NCBI GenBank assembly: GCA_048267965.1
Contig: JBLWWK010000006.1
Location: 1 to 64,000, forward strand
Length of the DNA stretch: 64,000 nucleotides
Direction: 5' to 3'
Source of the DNA: GCA-2705995 sp048267965
GTDB taxonomy: Bacteria; Bacteroidota; Bacteroidia; Flavobacteriales_G; Salibacteraceae
The translations under genes and the position numbers were made by a program. This document shows, piece by piece, positions 7,717 to 17,129 of this stretch. The notes beneath the pieces were generated by a model. That model saw only the letters and a list, made by a program, of their open reading frames with translations. It was not told the DNA's origin and ran no database searches. Positions within the stretch are counted from its first letter, which is position 1, and every line of letters starts with the position of its first letter.

Positions 7717-8607
7717 TCACTCGAGTTCTTTTTCATCTTTTACATTAATTTTCTTCGATAAATCGGTCAAAGAATTATCGATGGCCTTGAGATATGTGGT
7801 GGGTAAATGGCTGTAAATCACATCGGGATGAGTGATTTGTTTCCAGTCGTCTAATTTCTTAATTCCTGCGTAGATGTTTACTTCTTTTTTGGTGTGTTTG
7901 TAAATTTCTTTGCCGGCTTCAATCACCAATTTTGGCGGTAAGGCAGGAACCGGATCAAAACCATTAACATATCGAATCGACTTTTTTATGAGTTGATTAA
8001 AAGTAGTGGCAAAAGCCTGATTTCCAACTCTCGGAGAGCCATAAGTAAACACGGTAGGTTGTAAAGTATGAATTTTAAGCGCCAACAATTGAGCCACTGC
8101 CCCACCCAAACTGTGACCCGCAATAATGAGGGGTTTTGTTGATTTTTCAATCCATTTAAAATTATCGCTTAGGCTGGTGTAAACCATTTTAAAAATATCA
8201 AGAAAACCACCGTGAACGCTGAGAGGAGATTCTTTATTTATCAATTCGGGCTCTAGATAAAACTCTTTTTGAAGCACCAATCCGTTATTGATCCATTCTA
8301 CGGGTGCCACCGTTCCCCTGAGGATAATAAGCATATTCTGGTTGCTTTCGAGTAAAAACCCAAAAGGAAGCATTTTCTTTTCTTGACTCAAAAAAGGCAA
8401 TGAAAAGTCTTGAATTTCAATTGTTTGGTGAAATTTGTACGCTTCAGGAATAGAAAAAGGCGCAAACGGTCCAAATTCGTGTTTACCGATGAACGACCAT
8501 TTTTCAGGATTTTCTCCTTTTGTGAATTCAAAAACACGCACATACGCCTGTTGAATAAGCGGTAAAAGCACGTTTTTCGAAAAAGTTAAATCTTTTGTTG
8601 TCAACAA
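7717..8607 (-). CDS. Class 3 lipase family protein
   Basis: 296 residues with an alpha/beta-hydrolase class 3 lipase core: nucleophile elbow G164-H-S166-L-G168-G, the following TYGSPRVGN segment that is typical of fungal-type lipases, a candidate catalytic Asp in FDPVPALPP and a candidate His in YSHLPT. No signal peptide is visible, so it is probably cytoplasmic or peripheral. It starts one base after the TerB-like gene stop and is probably co-transcribed with it. Substrate unknown. Confidence 0.85.
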   Translation of the reverse strand: MLTTKDLTFSKNVLLPLIQQAYVRVFEFTKGENPEKWSFIGKHEFGPFAPFSIPEAYKFHQTIEIQDFSLPFLSQEKKMLPFGFLLESNQNMLIILRGTVAPVEWINNGLVLQKEFYLEPELINKESPLSVHGGFLDIFKMVYTSLSDNFKWIEKSTKPLIIAGHSLGGAVAQLLALKIHTLQPTVFTYGSPRVGNQAFATTFNQLIKKSIRYVNGFDPVPALPPKLVIEAGKEIYKHTKKEVNIYAGIKKLDDWKQITHPDVIYSHLPTTYLKAIDNSLTDLSKKINVKDEKELE

Positions 8608-8608
8608 G

Positions 8609-9007
8609 TTATTGGTTGAGTTCTACAATTTTAGTTTTTAATCGGTCTAAAATTTCAGCTTCTTGTCTGTTAAGCCCTCGGTAACTTTCGGCTACACGTT
8701 GAGCCACCTCTAAGGTGATGCGTTGTAAGCGAGAATCGAAAGCAGTATGGTGATCTTCTACGTAAGTGATAAACGAATCGAACGCCATTTCGGGGTCGGC
8801 CATGGTTTCATCCATAATTTCAAATTCAATTTCTGCAAAATGAGCCGCATCTGTTCCAAATTCATCGGTATTGGGTTCCTGCGGAACTAATTCTTCGGCA
8901 ACCGCTTTATGAATTTCTTTGGCTTCTTTTTCAGAGATAGTGCCATCGGCTTTGGCTACTGCATAAAGCAATTTCCCTAGTTCAGAATAAAAATTTTTAT
9001 ACCTCAT
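8609..9007 (-). CDS. TerB-like helical protein
   Basis: 132 residues with the TerB/DjlA-like pattern 'LLYAVAKADGTISEKEAKEIHK', an all-helical acidic domain often linked to membrane stress or tellurite clusters. The ATG at 9007 gives a normal-length protein; a longer frame to 9193 would add a non-conserved hydrophobic segment and overlap the divergent antiporter gene. No other ter genes are nearby, so a tellurite role is not suggested. Confidence 0.78.
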   Translation of the reverse strand: MRYKNFYSELGKLLYAVAKADGTISEKEAKEIHKAVAEELVPQEPNTDEFGTDAAHFAEIEFEIMDETMADPEMAFDSFITYVEDHHTAFDSRLQRITLEVAQRVAESYRGLNRQEAEILDRLKTKIVELNQ

Positions 9008-9135
9008 AATCTTTGTTTTCCTACAAAGTTGGCAGAAGCAAAGGCAAGATACAATGATTAAAATCAACTTTCGATTTTTCCATCTCCCCTGAAGAATTAA
9101 GAAGAATTTGAAGAAAGAAATCGTTGAGTCTGCCT

Positions 9136-9143
9136 TACTTTTG
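9136..9143 (+). promoter_or_regulatory. -7 element TACTTTTG for antiporter gene
   Basis: Matches TAnnTTTG, 18 bases before the ATG at 9162. The nearest upstream TTG (9108-9110) is 25 bases away, longer than usual. Confidence 0.45.
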
Positions 9144-9161
9144 GGTTTTAACAAATCACTT

Positions 9162-10409
9162 ATGGATACATTTAACATTATTGCTCTACTCACCGTTTTA
9201 GCTGCTGCATTCGGTTACATTAATATTCGCTTTTATAAATTGCCTACCACTATTGGTTTAATGGCTATATCATTAGTGATGAGTATATTAATTCTCGTTA
9301 TTAACTTTTTTGTTCCGGGGGTGTTAAGCGGAGCGAAAGAATTAATGAGTTCTATTGACCTTACCGAAGTAATTCTCGATATTATGTTGAGTTTTTTACT
9401 CTTTGCGGGGGCTTTACACACAGATTACGAAAAGCTAAAACGGTATATGGGGCCGATTTTAACGCTGGCTTCTATTGGCGTTGTGATAAGTGCTTTTTTA
9501 GTGGCTTCTGCTTCTTACTGGGTTTTAGGTTGGTTCGATATTCAAATTGATTTTCTGTACTTGCTCTTGTTTGGTGTTTTAATATCGCCTACCGACCCCA
9601 TTGCGGTTCTGAGTATTTTGAAAGAGGCCAAAGTTCCCAAGAAGTTAGAAATCAAAATTGCGGGCGAGAGTTTGTTTAACGATGGTGTTGCTGTGGTGGT
9701 TTTCTTGGTTCTTTTAAGCTTAGCAAAAGATACGGATAGTGTAACCGCTTTAGATGTTGTGCAACTTTTCGGAGTTGAAGTGTTCGGAGGGTTACTTTTT
9801 GGTTTAGCCATGGGATATGCGGCTTATCACTTAATGAAAAGCATCACCAATTACGAAGTAGAAGTTTTAATCACCTTGGCGTTGGTAATGGCCACGCATG
9901 TGGTAGCGGTATATTTGCACCTTTCTGCCCCACTGGCGGTAGTGGTGGCGGGTTTACTCATTGGTAATCATGCGCGTGAAAAAGCAATGGGCGGACAAAC
10001 AGAATTGTACGTAGACAAGTTTTGGGAATTAGTAGATTTACTACTCAATGCCATTTTATTTGTTCTGATTGGGTTAGAATTGCTCTTGGTAGAGTACCAC
10101 TCTAACTGGCTAATTGCAGGTGTAATTCTCATTCCTTTAGTGGTGTTAGCGCGTTTTGCTGCTGTTTGGCCAGCCGTTCAGTTATTTAACCGAAAATTAG
10201 AATTGCTTCCAGGAACAGCTAGCATTCTTACTTGGGGAGGTTTGCGTGGTGGTATTTCCATTGCCTTAGCGCTGTCTCTCCCCGAAGAAATGGGCAGAGA
10301 GTTGATTTTGAGCCTTACTTATACCATCGTTATTTTCAGCATTTTGGTTCAAGGTTTAACCATTAAAAAAGTAGTTCAAAAACAATTGGGTAATTCTGTG
10401 CCGTCTTAA
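9162..10409 (+). CDS. Na+/H+ (cation/proton) antiporter, NhaP/CPA1 type
   Basis: 415-residue inner-membrane antiporter with about 12 hydrophobic segments. CPA1 signatures are visible: 'LLLFGVLISPTDPIAVLSILKEAKVP' in split form around residues 128-153, then 'GESLFNDGVAVVVF' with the ion-binding N-D pair, and 'TWGGLRGGISIALALSLP' near residue 365. No large cytoplasmic C-terminal regulatory domain, so it is a short form. Start taken at the ATG after the -7 element. An exact dispersed motif begins 2 bases after the stop. Confidence 0.9.
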   Translation: MDTFNIIALLTVLAAAFGYINIRFYKLPTTIGLMAISLVMSILILVINFFVPGVLSGAKELMSSIDLTEVILDIMLSFLLFAGALHTDYEKLKRYMGPILTLASIGVVISAFLVASASYWVLGWFDIQIDFLYLLLFGVLISPTDPIAVLSILKEAKVPKKLEIKIAGESLFNDGVAVVVFLVLLSLAKDTDSVTALDVVQLFGVEVFGGLLFGLAMGYAAYHLMKSITNYEVEVLITLALVMATHVVAVYLHLSAPLAVVVAGLLIGNHAREKAMGGQTELYVDKFWELVDLLLNAILFVLIGLELLLVEYHSNWLIAGVILIPLVVLARFAAVWPAVQLFNRKLELLPGTASILTWGGLRGGISIALALSLPEEMGRELILSLTYTIVIFSILVQGLTIKKVVQKQLGNSVPS

Positions 10410-10720
10410 CGGTAGGAACCATTCCTCAACATTCTTATATACTCAAATTCACGATTTACTTTTCGGTTTCAATGAATTGTTGATACTGCGTATACTTCTT
10501 TACGTTATGCGTTAGTTTAACTTTAAGATTGTACCCATTCACGGTGAAATTAAATATCTTCTGAAGGAAAAATCGGCTTTTTCAGGGAGATGAATTAAAC
10601 CAAAGGTAAGCTCGTATTAACCATTAATTTTCTTCTAGTTTTCAATTTGCACTTCCTCTAAAAGCTAAATTTTCTATTTAACTTTTGCAGAACAAACAAG
10701 TACACGAAAACAACAAATCC
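10410..10720. other. 311-base intergenic stretch before pyruvate carboxylase
   Basis: Holds the exact motif GGTAGGAACC at 10411-10420 and no convincing gene. On the minus strand, 10456-10581 is an open frame of 41 codons without a start codon, which might be a decayed gene tail. A TAACTTTTG element just before 10690 is one base off the -7 consensus and may drive the downstream gene. Confidence 0.5.
10411..10420 (+). repeat. Intergenic GGTAGGAACC motif after antiporter stop
   Basis: Exact copy beginning two bases beyond the stop codon of the antiporter gene; noncoding. Confidence 0.8.
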
Positions 10721-13700
10721 ATGAAAATTAACAAAGTACTGGTCGCGAACCGGGGCGAGATTGCTATTCGCATTTTTAGAAGCTGCGTAGAACTTAACCT
10801 AAAAACAGTAGGTATTTATACTTACGAAGATCGTTACAGTTTGCACCGTTACAAAGCCGATGAAAGTTATCAGATTGGCCAAGACGATGAACCTTTAAAG
10901 CCCTATTTAAACATGGATGAAATCATCCGTGTGGCGAAAGAAAAAGAGGTCGATGCCATTCATCCTGGGTATGGTTTTCTATCTGAAAGACCCGAATTTG
11001 CTGAAAAATGTGCCGAAAACGGAATTATCTTTATTGGTCCGGATGCAGAAATAATGCGATTACTGGGCGATAAAGTGAGTGCCAAAAAAGTGGCTCAACA
11101 AGCCAACGTTCCCATTATTGAAAGCAACCAATCGCCTCTTACAACTATAGATGTTGCGGCTGCTGAAGCCAATAGAATCGGATACCCTGTAATGCTAAAA
11201 GCGGCTGCTGGTGGTGGCGGAAGAGGTATGCGTGTTTTACGTTCTAACGATGATTTAGAAAAGTCTTTTTCAGAGGCAAAGCGCGAAGCACTCAATGCAT
11301 TTGGAGACGATACCGTTTTTATCGAAAAGTACGTTGAGAATCCAAAACATATTGAAATTCAGATAGCGGGTGATCGTTATGGCTCTATCGTTCATCTGTA
11401 CGAACGCGATTGTTCTGTACAACGCAGATTTCAAAAAGTGGTAGAAATTGCGCCTGCTTTGAGTATTTCTGAAAATACTCGCGAAAAGCTGAGAGATGCT
11501 GCTTTGGCCATCGCTAAACAAGTGAATTATAACAATGTAGGAACCGTTGAGTTTTTGGTGGATAAAGACGAAAATGTGTTCTTTATTGAGGTGAATCCTA
11601 GAATTCAGGTAGAACACACCGTTACCGAAATGGTCACCAATATCGATTTAATTAAAACCCAATTGTTTATAGCTGGTGGTTACAAGTTGAGCGATGAACA
11701 AATAAAAATAAAAAGCCAAGAGTCTGTAAAAGTTACTGGTGTGGCTATGCAGTGTAGAATTACTACCGAAAATCCGCAAGCCAATTTTCAGCCAGATTAT
11801 GGAACCATTAACACCTTTAGAAGTGCCGCAGGCTTTGGTATTCGACTCGATGCTGGCAGTTTGTACCAAGGCGTGAAGATTAGTCCGTTTTTCGATTCTA
11901 TGCTTGTAAAAATCAGTGCCCAAAGTAGAACCCTCGATGGCGCTTGCCGTAAAATGGATCGTGCTTTAAAAGAATTCAGAATTCGCGGGGTGAAAACCAA
12001 TATTCCTTTTTTATTAAACATCATTAACCACAATGAATTCAGAAGCGGAAATTCTACGGTTAATTTTATTGAGAATCATCCAGAATTATTTCAGTCGCGT
12101 TCTCAGCAAGATCGAGCTACAAAAGCGTTAAAGTATGTTGGCGATGTAATTGTAAACGGACATCCAGATGTGAAATACATCGATCCGAATAAACACTTAG
12201 AGAAACCCATTCTTCCCGATTACGACAAAATCGGTTCCTACCGAAAAGGAAGCAAAGATTTGCTCACAGAATTGGGGCCTGAAGCTTTTGCTGCACATTT
12301 GCAAGCGAGAAAAAACATTGAATATACCGATACTACGTTCAGAGATGCTCACCAGAGTTTATTGGCTACCCGAGTGAGAAGTATTGATATGTTAGCCGTA
12401 GCAGAGGCTTTTGCAAAGCAGCATCCGCAAACGTTTAGCATGGAGGTTTGGGGTGGTGCCACCTTTGATGTTTGCATGCGTTTTTTACAAGAAAATCCGT
12501 GGAAAAGACTCGAAAAAATCAGAAAAGCAGTTCCTAACGTTCTGTTGCAAATGCTGCTGAGAGGTAGTAATGCTGTTGGATACACCGCTTACCCAGATAA
12601 CTTAATTGAAGCGTTTGTTGAGAAATCTTGGGAAACTGGAATTGATGTTTTTAGAATTTTTGACTCGTTAAATTGGTTAAAAGCCATGGAGACAAGCATC
12701 AATACGGTACGCAATAAAACGGGTGGTTTAGCCGAGGTGTGCATTTGCTATACAGGCGATATTTTAGATGTAAAGAAAACCAAATATAACCTCGAATATT
12801 ACCTGCAATTGGCCAAGGATATTGAAAATGCGGGCGCTCATATTTTGGCAATTAAAGATATGGCTGGCTTGCTTAAACCGTACGCAGCTAAAGAGCTTAT
12901 TGAGGCGTTAAAGAATGAAGTGAACTTACCGATTCATTTGCATACACACGATACTTCTTCGCTGCAATCGGCTACTTATTTAATGGCCATTGAGGCGGGT
13001 GTAGATGTTATTGATGTGGCACTGGGAGGTATGAGTGGTTTAACTTCTCAACCCAATTTTAACTCGTTAGTTGAAATGATGAAGTTTCACGAACGCGAGC
13101 TTCCTTACGATATTAAAAGCTTAAACCAGTTTAGCAATTATTGGGAAACCGTTCGTGAGTACTACTACCCTTTCGAGAGTGGTTTAAAGGCAGGAACCGC
13201 AGAAGTGTTTGAACATGAAGTTCCCGGTGGGCAATACAGTAATTTGAAACCACAAGCGGTTGCATTGGGTTTAGGAGATCAGTTCGATTTGATTAAACAA
13301 CGCTACCGAGAGGTAAACCAATTGTTTGGCGATTTGGTGAAGGTTACTCCATCGAGCAAAGTGGTGGGCGATATGGCTCAGTTCATGGTTAGTAATGGCT
13401 ACACGGTTCAAGATGTGTTAGAAAAAGGCGATTCTATCAGTTTTCCAGAGTCGGTTAAAGCGTTATTTAGAGGCGATTTAGGCCAAACTAAAGGTGGTTT
13501 TCCAGAAGATTTGCAGCAGCTTATTCTGAAAGACGAAAAGGCTTACACTACTCGACCCAACGAACACCTAGCGCCCATCGATTTCGATAAAGAGTTTCAA
13601 GAATTTATCGATGCTTTTCAGCCAGAATTCACTGAAGAGTTGAAATTAACCGATTTTATCAGTTATAAACTTTATCCGAAGGTTTGGCAAGAAGCTTATC

Positions 13701-14173
13701 AGAAACATTTAGAATACGGCAATGTGAGCGTTTTACCCACTAAAAACTTCTTTTACGGTATGAACCCGCTAGAGGAAACCGTATTTGAAATAGCGCCAGG
13801 GAAAACGGTAATTGTAAGTTTATTGAGTGTGGGCCCTGCCAATAATGAAGGAATAAGAACCTTGTTTTTTAAGGTAAACGGACAAACTCGTACGGTAGAA
13901 GTGGCTGACCGTTCGTTGGCTATTGAAAAAGTAGAAAACAAGAAAATAGACAAAGAGCAACCAGCACAGATCGGTGCTCCCTTGCAAGGTTTACTGAGCA
14001 AAATTTTGGTAGCAAAAGGCGATACTGTAGTGAAAAACCAACCATTATTTATTATTGAAGCAATGAAAATGGAAACGACTGTAACGGCCAATCAACCCGG
14101 AAAAGTGTCAGAAGTAATTTTACCCGAAGGATGTATGGTAGCTTCTGAAGATTGGATTTTAAGTGTTGAATAA
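10721..14173 (+). CDS. pyc: Pyruvate carboxylase
   Basis: 1150 residues, full-length single-chain enzyme that makes oxaloacetate from pyruvate, ATP and bicarbonate (anaplerosis). Domains in order: biotin carboxylase (KVLVANRGEIAIRIFR, then KAAAGGGGRGMR), carboxyltransferase (TFRDAHQSLLATR with the zinc-site HLHTHD later), and C-terminal biotin carrier with EAMKMET, biotinylated Lys1116. ATG at 10721 fits the family start; a TTG at 10685 lies in the putative -7 region. Exact motif at 12233-12242 is read here as Gly-Ser-Tyr, a different phase from most copies. Confidence 0.97.
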   Translation: MKINKVLVANRGEIAIRIFRSCVELNLKTVGIYTYEDRYSLHRYKADESYQIGQDDEPLKPYLNMDEIIRVAKEKEVDAIHPGYGFLSERPEFAEKCAENGIIFIGPDAEIMRLLGDKVSAKKVAQQANVPIIESNQSPLTTIDVAAAEANRIGYPVMLKAAAGGGGRGMRVLRSNDDLEKSFSEAKREALNAFGDDTVFIEKYVENPKHIEIQIAGDRYGSIVHLYERDCSVQRRFQKVVEIAPALSISENTREKLRDAALAIAKQVNYNNVGTVEFLVDKDENVFFIEVNPRIQVEHTVTEMVTNIDLIKTQLFIAGGYKLSDEQIKIKSQESVKVTGVAMQCRITTENPQANFQPDYGTINTFRSAAGFGIRLDAGSLYQGVKISPFFDSMLVKISAQSRTLDGACRKMDRALKEFRIRGVKTNIPFLLNIINHNEFRSGNSTVNFIENHPELFQSRSQQDRATKALKYVGDVIVNGHPDVKYIDPNKHLEKPILPDYDKIGSYRKGSKDLLTELGPEAFAAHLQARKNIEYTDTTFRDAHQSLLATRVRSIDMLAVAEAFAKQHPQTFSMEVWGGATFDVCMRFLQENPWKRLEKIRKAVPNVLLQMLLRGSNAVGYTAYPDNLIEAFVEKSWETGIDVFRIFDSLNWLKAMETSINTVRNKTGGLAEVCICYTGDILDVKKTKYNLEYYLQLAKDIENAGAHILAIKDMAGLLKPYAAKELIEALKNEVNLPIHLHTHDTSSLQSATYLMAIEAGVDVIDVALGGMSGLTSQPNFNSLVEMMKFHERELPYDIKSLNQFSNYWETVREYYYPFESGLKAGTAEVFEHEVPGGQYSNLKPQAVALGLGDQFDLIKQRYREVNQLFGDLVKVTPSSKVVGDMAQFMVSNGYTVQDVLEKGDSISFPESVKALFRGDLGQTKGGFPEDLQQLILKDEKAYTTRPNEHLAPIDFDKEFQEFIDAFQPEFTEELKLTDFISYKLYPKVWQEAYQKHLEYGNVSVLPTKNFFYGMNPLEETVFEIAPGKTVIVSLLSVGPANNEGIRTLFFKVNGQTRTVEVADRSLAIEKVENKKIDKEQPAQIGAPLQGLLSKILVAKGDTVVKNQPLFIIEAMKMETTVTANQPGKVSEVILPEGCMVASEDWILSVE

Positions 14174-14191
14174 TTAGGTGTTAATAACCAT

Positions 14192-14233
14192 AAAAAAACC
14201 GCTTTTTGAATCTACTCAAAAAGCGGTTTTTAT
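14192..14233. terminator. Rho-independent terminator after pyc
   Basis: Stem AAAACCGCTTTTTGA with loop ATCTAC and T-run, between pyc and a convergent gene; flanking A and T runs make it usable in both directions. Confidence 0.9.
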
Positions 14234-14253
14234 TTCATCAATAATTACTACTG

Positions 14254-15777
14254 TTAATTTACACGTAGTTTATTCATAAAAAACACTTTGCGCTTTTTTA
14301 ATTTTCCTTCTTCTTTAATAACCTGAATGCCTGATACTAAATAGAAGTTTTTGTACCAATGATGAACATCGTTAAACGAACGTTTCACCTTGGTTCCTTC
14401 ACCAAAATCAATCGTTTCTGATTGTGTATCGGTTTTGATAGTTCCGTTAAAGTCAAACGCTTTGTTGTAAATTTTAAAGTTCGAAGAATAAGTCAATTTA
14501 ATTCCATCTTGTAACCCTTCTGCTAGAGTTATAAATCGCTTTACTTGAAAAGGTTTGTAACTTAATTCGAATTCAAATATATGGTCCCAAATAAGGTTTC
14601 CTTCTTGGTCGAAACGGGCCAATACTGCATGTGTGTATTTATAACCATCAAAAACAGTTCTGGTGCGTGTTACGGTATTTCCGTTAGCATCGGTAGTGGT
14701 ATACGTTTCTGTTCTGTAGGTAGGATAATAAGCTTCGCCTAAATACAAATATCCGCCTTTTTCATCGTTGATTTCGATAATTCCATGGCTCGCCAAACGG
14801 TAATTGAGGTTAAAGCTTTTACCCCTTTTTTCTTTTCTCTTTTTCTTTTTCTCAATTTTCTTTTGACTTCTTTCTGAGAGATAATTCAGAAAATTTTCAA
14901 AATCGGTATACGGATAATACTTAATAAACTCAACATCAGAACCATTCATTTGGCCAAAGAACAAACCAATAGAAGATTGAGAATTCGTCAATTTATAAGT
15001 ACCTGTAATTACCCTTTTGTTTTCTGATAATTGTGAAGAAGATAAATCGTCAATAATATTACCAGAACCATCGTCAATAATAAACTCATTGATTTTATCT
15101 CCATTTGGTGAGTAGACCATGAAATAAGAATTTCCGAGTCGCTTTTTCTTCGCTTCAGTTATGTGGTATATAACATTACCGGTTATGTCGTCTTCAGAAA
15201 TTGAACCAATGCTTAGGTTTTTGCTCTTAGCACCTTCAATAATAAGTGGAGTTACTTTGGTTTGACCGGTTTGGTTGTTTACCTGAACTATAAATTTTTT
15301 ACCCCCTCTTATTTTATTGGCTGAAACGGCTAAAAAGGTGATTTTTTCGGTCACAACCATGTCAGTAACACCGTTCTTTTTGCCCAATTTAAACTCTGTA
15401 AGTTCTACTTGTACCTTTCCATTAACAATTTGTAGATTGAGTAGGCCAAATTTTCCGCGGTGATTGGTGAGTAAAATCTGTACATGATTATCACGCGTTC
15501 TGGTTAGTTGGGTTTGGTATTTTTTAGGAACTTCAAAAGATAACGACTGAATAAGGGTCAATTGAGTACTGTAATGATCAATTTTCCAATCTCTGTTACC
15601 TTTTTTAGATTTTTTAGCGTTGGCAACGAGAACTACCCCATCTTCGCCAAATTGATGCACTTCTTCGTTCTCATAGTCATCTTTTAGTTCGGTTTCAAAA
15701 CGTTCTAAATATTCAATTTGAGCAAAAGAAATAGAAGATATTAGCGCACAAACGGCTAATAAAAAAAGCTTTTTCAT
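14254..15777 (-). CDS. Secreted protein of unknown function
   Basis: 507 residues with a cleavable signal peptide (ends ...SSISFAQ, about residue 20). The mature region has repeated short strands like a beta-propeller or WD-like protein and an unusual lysine/arginine cluster near residues 305-325 (KKIEKKKKRKEKRGK), then 'TTDANGNTVTRTRTVFDGYKY'. No T9SS tail was found. I do not recognise the family; it is isolated between a terminator and a small zinc-ribbon gene. Confidence 0.7.
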   Translation of the reverse strand: MKKLFLLAVCALISSISFAQIEYLERFETELKDDYENEEVHQFGEDGVVLVANAKKSKKGNRDWKIDHYSTQLTLIQSLSFEVPKKYQTQLTRTRDNHVQILLTNHRGKFGLLNLQIVNGKVQVELTEFKLGKKNGVTDMVVTEKITFLAVSANKIRGGKKFIVQVNNQTGQTKVTPLIIEGAKSKNLSIGSISEDDITGNVIYHITEAKKKRLGNSYFMVYSPNGDKINEFIIDDGSGNIIDDLSSSQLSENKRVITGTYKLTNSQSSIGLFFGQMNGSDVEFIKYYPYTDFENFLNYLSERSQKKIEKKKKRKEKRGKSFNLNYRLASHGIIEINDEKGGYLYLGEAYYPTYRTETYTTTDANGNTVTRTRTVFDGYKYTHAVLARFDQEGNLIWDHIFEFELSYKPFQVKRFITLAEGLQDGIKLTYSSNFKIYNKAFDFNGTIKTDTQSETIDFGEGTKVKRSFNDVHHWYKNFYLVSGIQVIKEEGKLKKRKVFFMNKLRVN

Positions 15778-15821
15778 AGAATTAGGGAAATTAAGTTAGG
15801 CAACTAAAATAGTTAAATCAT

Positions 15822-16178
15822 TTATTCTCTTCTGATTAAAGCAAGAGACTGATCATCTAATTCTAAGTAACCATAATCGTACACAAACTTGTATTCAATG
15901 CCTGAAGAAGTAGTGTGAATACTGGTGAGCATAGAGAAGTCGAAACCTAATTGGTTTAGCACCTGTTTTTTCACTTTTACTTTTTCTCGATTGGTAGGAA
16001 CCAATTGCTCTAAAATTGTACGATTTCGTTTTAGCGAATAGTTGATTTTCCGCATAATTGAAGTAGAATCTTTGCGGATAGAGTTGTTGTATGCGTTTCT
16101 ACACGCATCGTCACAGAATTTTTTGTCTTTTCTTCCACGAAGCGTTTCTTCGCAAAGTTGGCATTTTCGGTGTTTCAT
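15822..16178 (-). CDS. Small zinc-finger protein
   Basis: 118 residues. The N-terminus has a treble-clef-like cysteine set, C6-x2-C9-x12-C22-x3-C26, then a helical region and a C-terminal strand region (YKFVYDYGYLELDD). The cysteine spacing recalls small DUF2116-like zinc-ribbon proteins. An exact dispersed motif at 15993-16002 is read as Val-Pro-Thr on the minus strand. Function unknown. Confidence 0.72.
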   Translation of the reverse strand: MKHRKCQLCEETLRGRKDKKFCDDACRNAYNNSIRKDSTSIMRKINYSLKRNRTILEQLVPTNREKVKVKKQVLNQLGFDFSMLTSIHTTSSGIEYKFVYDYGYLELDDQSLALIRRE

Positions 16179-16338
16179 AAGTGGTGGTTTTGAACTACTA
16201 AAAGTAGAAAAATGTTTTAAAAATTAGTCGTTTTTAAACGTTTAACTCCCGATTAATCCCAAAATATAAAAGTATAATTGAAAGAATACCACAATAAAAA
16301 CTTCCTGAATATTCTGTATTCAGCCTTAAACAATACCT

Positions 16339-16665
16339 ATGAGAAACCGAGTGCAATTAATCGGAAATTTGGGCCAAGACCCAGATGTTAAATCCCTAGA
16401 AAACGGAAAAAAAATGGTCCGTTTAAGTCTCGCCACTAACGAAAATTATAAAAACAAAAACGGTGAAAAGGTCACCGATACTCAATGGCACAACGTGGTT
16501 GCTTTTGGAGCTGTTGTAGAAGTAATTGAAAAATACTTAAAAAAAGGTTCAGAAGTAGCCATTGAAGGCAGACTCAAGTATAATAATTACGAAGACAAAG
16601 AAGGCATTAAACATTACAATGTCGACATAGTTCTTAGCGATTTACAAATGCTAGGCTCAAAATAA
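16339..16665 (+). CDS. ssb: Single-stranded DNA-binding protein, short form
   Basis: 108-residue OB-fold SSB: N-terminal MRNRVQLIGNLGQDPDVK, then 'TQWHNVVAF' and 'EGRLKYNNYED' are diagnostic. It binds and protects ssDNA in replication and repair. The protein ends at ...LQMLGSK directly after the OB fold; the linker and acidic C-terminal tip that recruits partner proteins are absent. It may therefore be a second, specialised SSB rather than the main housekeeping copy. Confidence 0.93.
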   Translation: MRNRVQLIGNLGQDPDVKSLENGKKMVRLSLATNENYKNKNGEKVTDTQWHNVVAFGAVVEVIEKYLKKGSEVAIEGRLKYNNYEDKEGIKHYNVDIVLSDLQMLGSK

Positions 16666-16695
16666 TAAAGATAGATTATTGGTAATCTGGATGTG

Positions 16696-16728
16696 AAAAC
16701 CTCTCGCTTTTTATAAGTGAGGGGTTTT
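16696..16728. terminator. Terminator between ssb and DUF2809 gene
   Basis: A 12-bp stem with two wobbles (AAAACCTCTCGC with GTGAGGGGTTTT) followed by a T-rich run on the plus strand. It overlaps the last codons of the convergent gene. Confidence 0.7.
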
Positions 16729-17115
16729 CTTTTGGGCAACAATTTCCCATTTTTCTAACCCAAAACCAAAGGCCACTCCAAAGCTGTAAGCCAGCCAATC
16801 GCTCCATAAAAATCCACTGCCTAAGACCAAGGCTCCTACCCTCGTTTTTCTTAATGAGATTAACCAATCACTTTGTATTAACTGACTGGTCTCAATTAAA
16901 AAGCAAATATTAAGACTCAACAAGGTGATTCGTAATATGCTCACATGAGGGAAAAGGAAACCTACCATCCAATACATCATTAAGGCATACAAAGCATCGC
17001 CTAATCCTAAGTTCACTACATCGGGTAAATACTGTGTAAAATAGCGTGAAGCGAGCCCTAAAGCAATGGTTCCGAAAATTAGAAAGAGGTATCGAACGCG
17101 ATTTCTATTCATCAT
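16711..17115 (-). CDS. DUF2809-like membrane protein
   Basis: 134 residues with about four hydrophobic helices, first segment FLIFGTIALGLASRYF, then 'GDALYALMMYWMVGFLF' and 'LIETSQLI' followed by 'LGSGFLWSDWLAYSFGVAFGFG'. This arrangement matches DUF2809 membrane proteins of unknown role. Two consecutive Met codons make the start uncertain by one residue. It contains the GGTAGGAGCC variant at 16831-16840. Located 14 bases downstream of the next minus-strand gene. Confidence 0.72.
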   Translation of the reverse strand: MMNRNRVRYLFLIFGTIALGLASRYFTQYLPDVVNLGLGDALYALMMYWMVGFLFPHVSILRITLLSLNICFLIETSQLIQSDWLISLRKTRVGALVLGSGFLWSDWLAYSFGVAFGFGLEKWEIVAQKKTPHL

Positions 17116-17129
17116 TGAGCAACCCTCTA

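Noticed and set aside
10685..10720. Earlier TTG start for pyruvate carboxylase
   Set aside because: Lies in a -7-like element and the extra 12 residues are not family-like; ATG at 10721 preferred.
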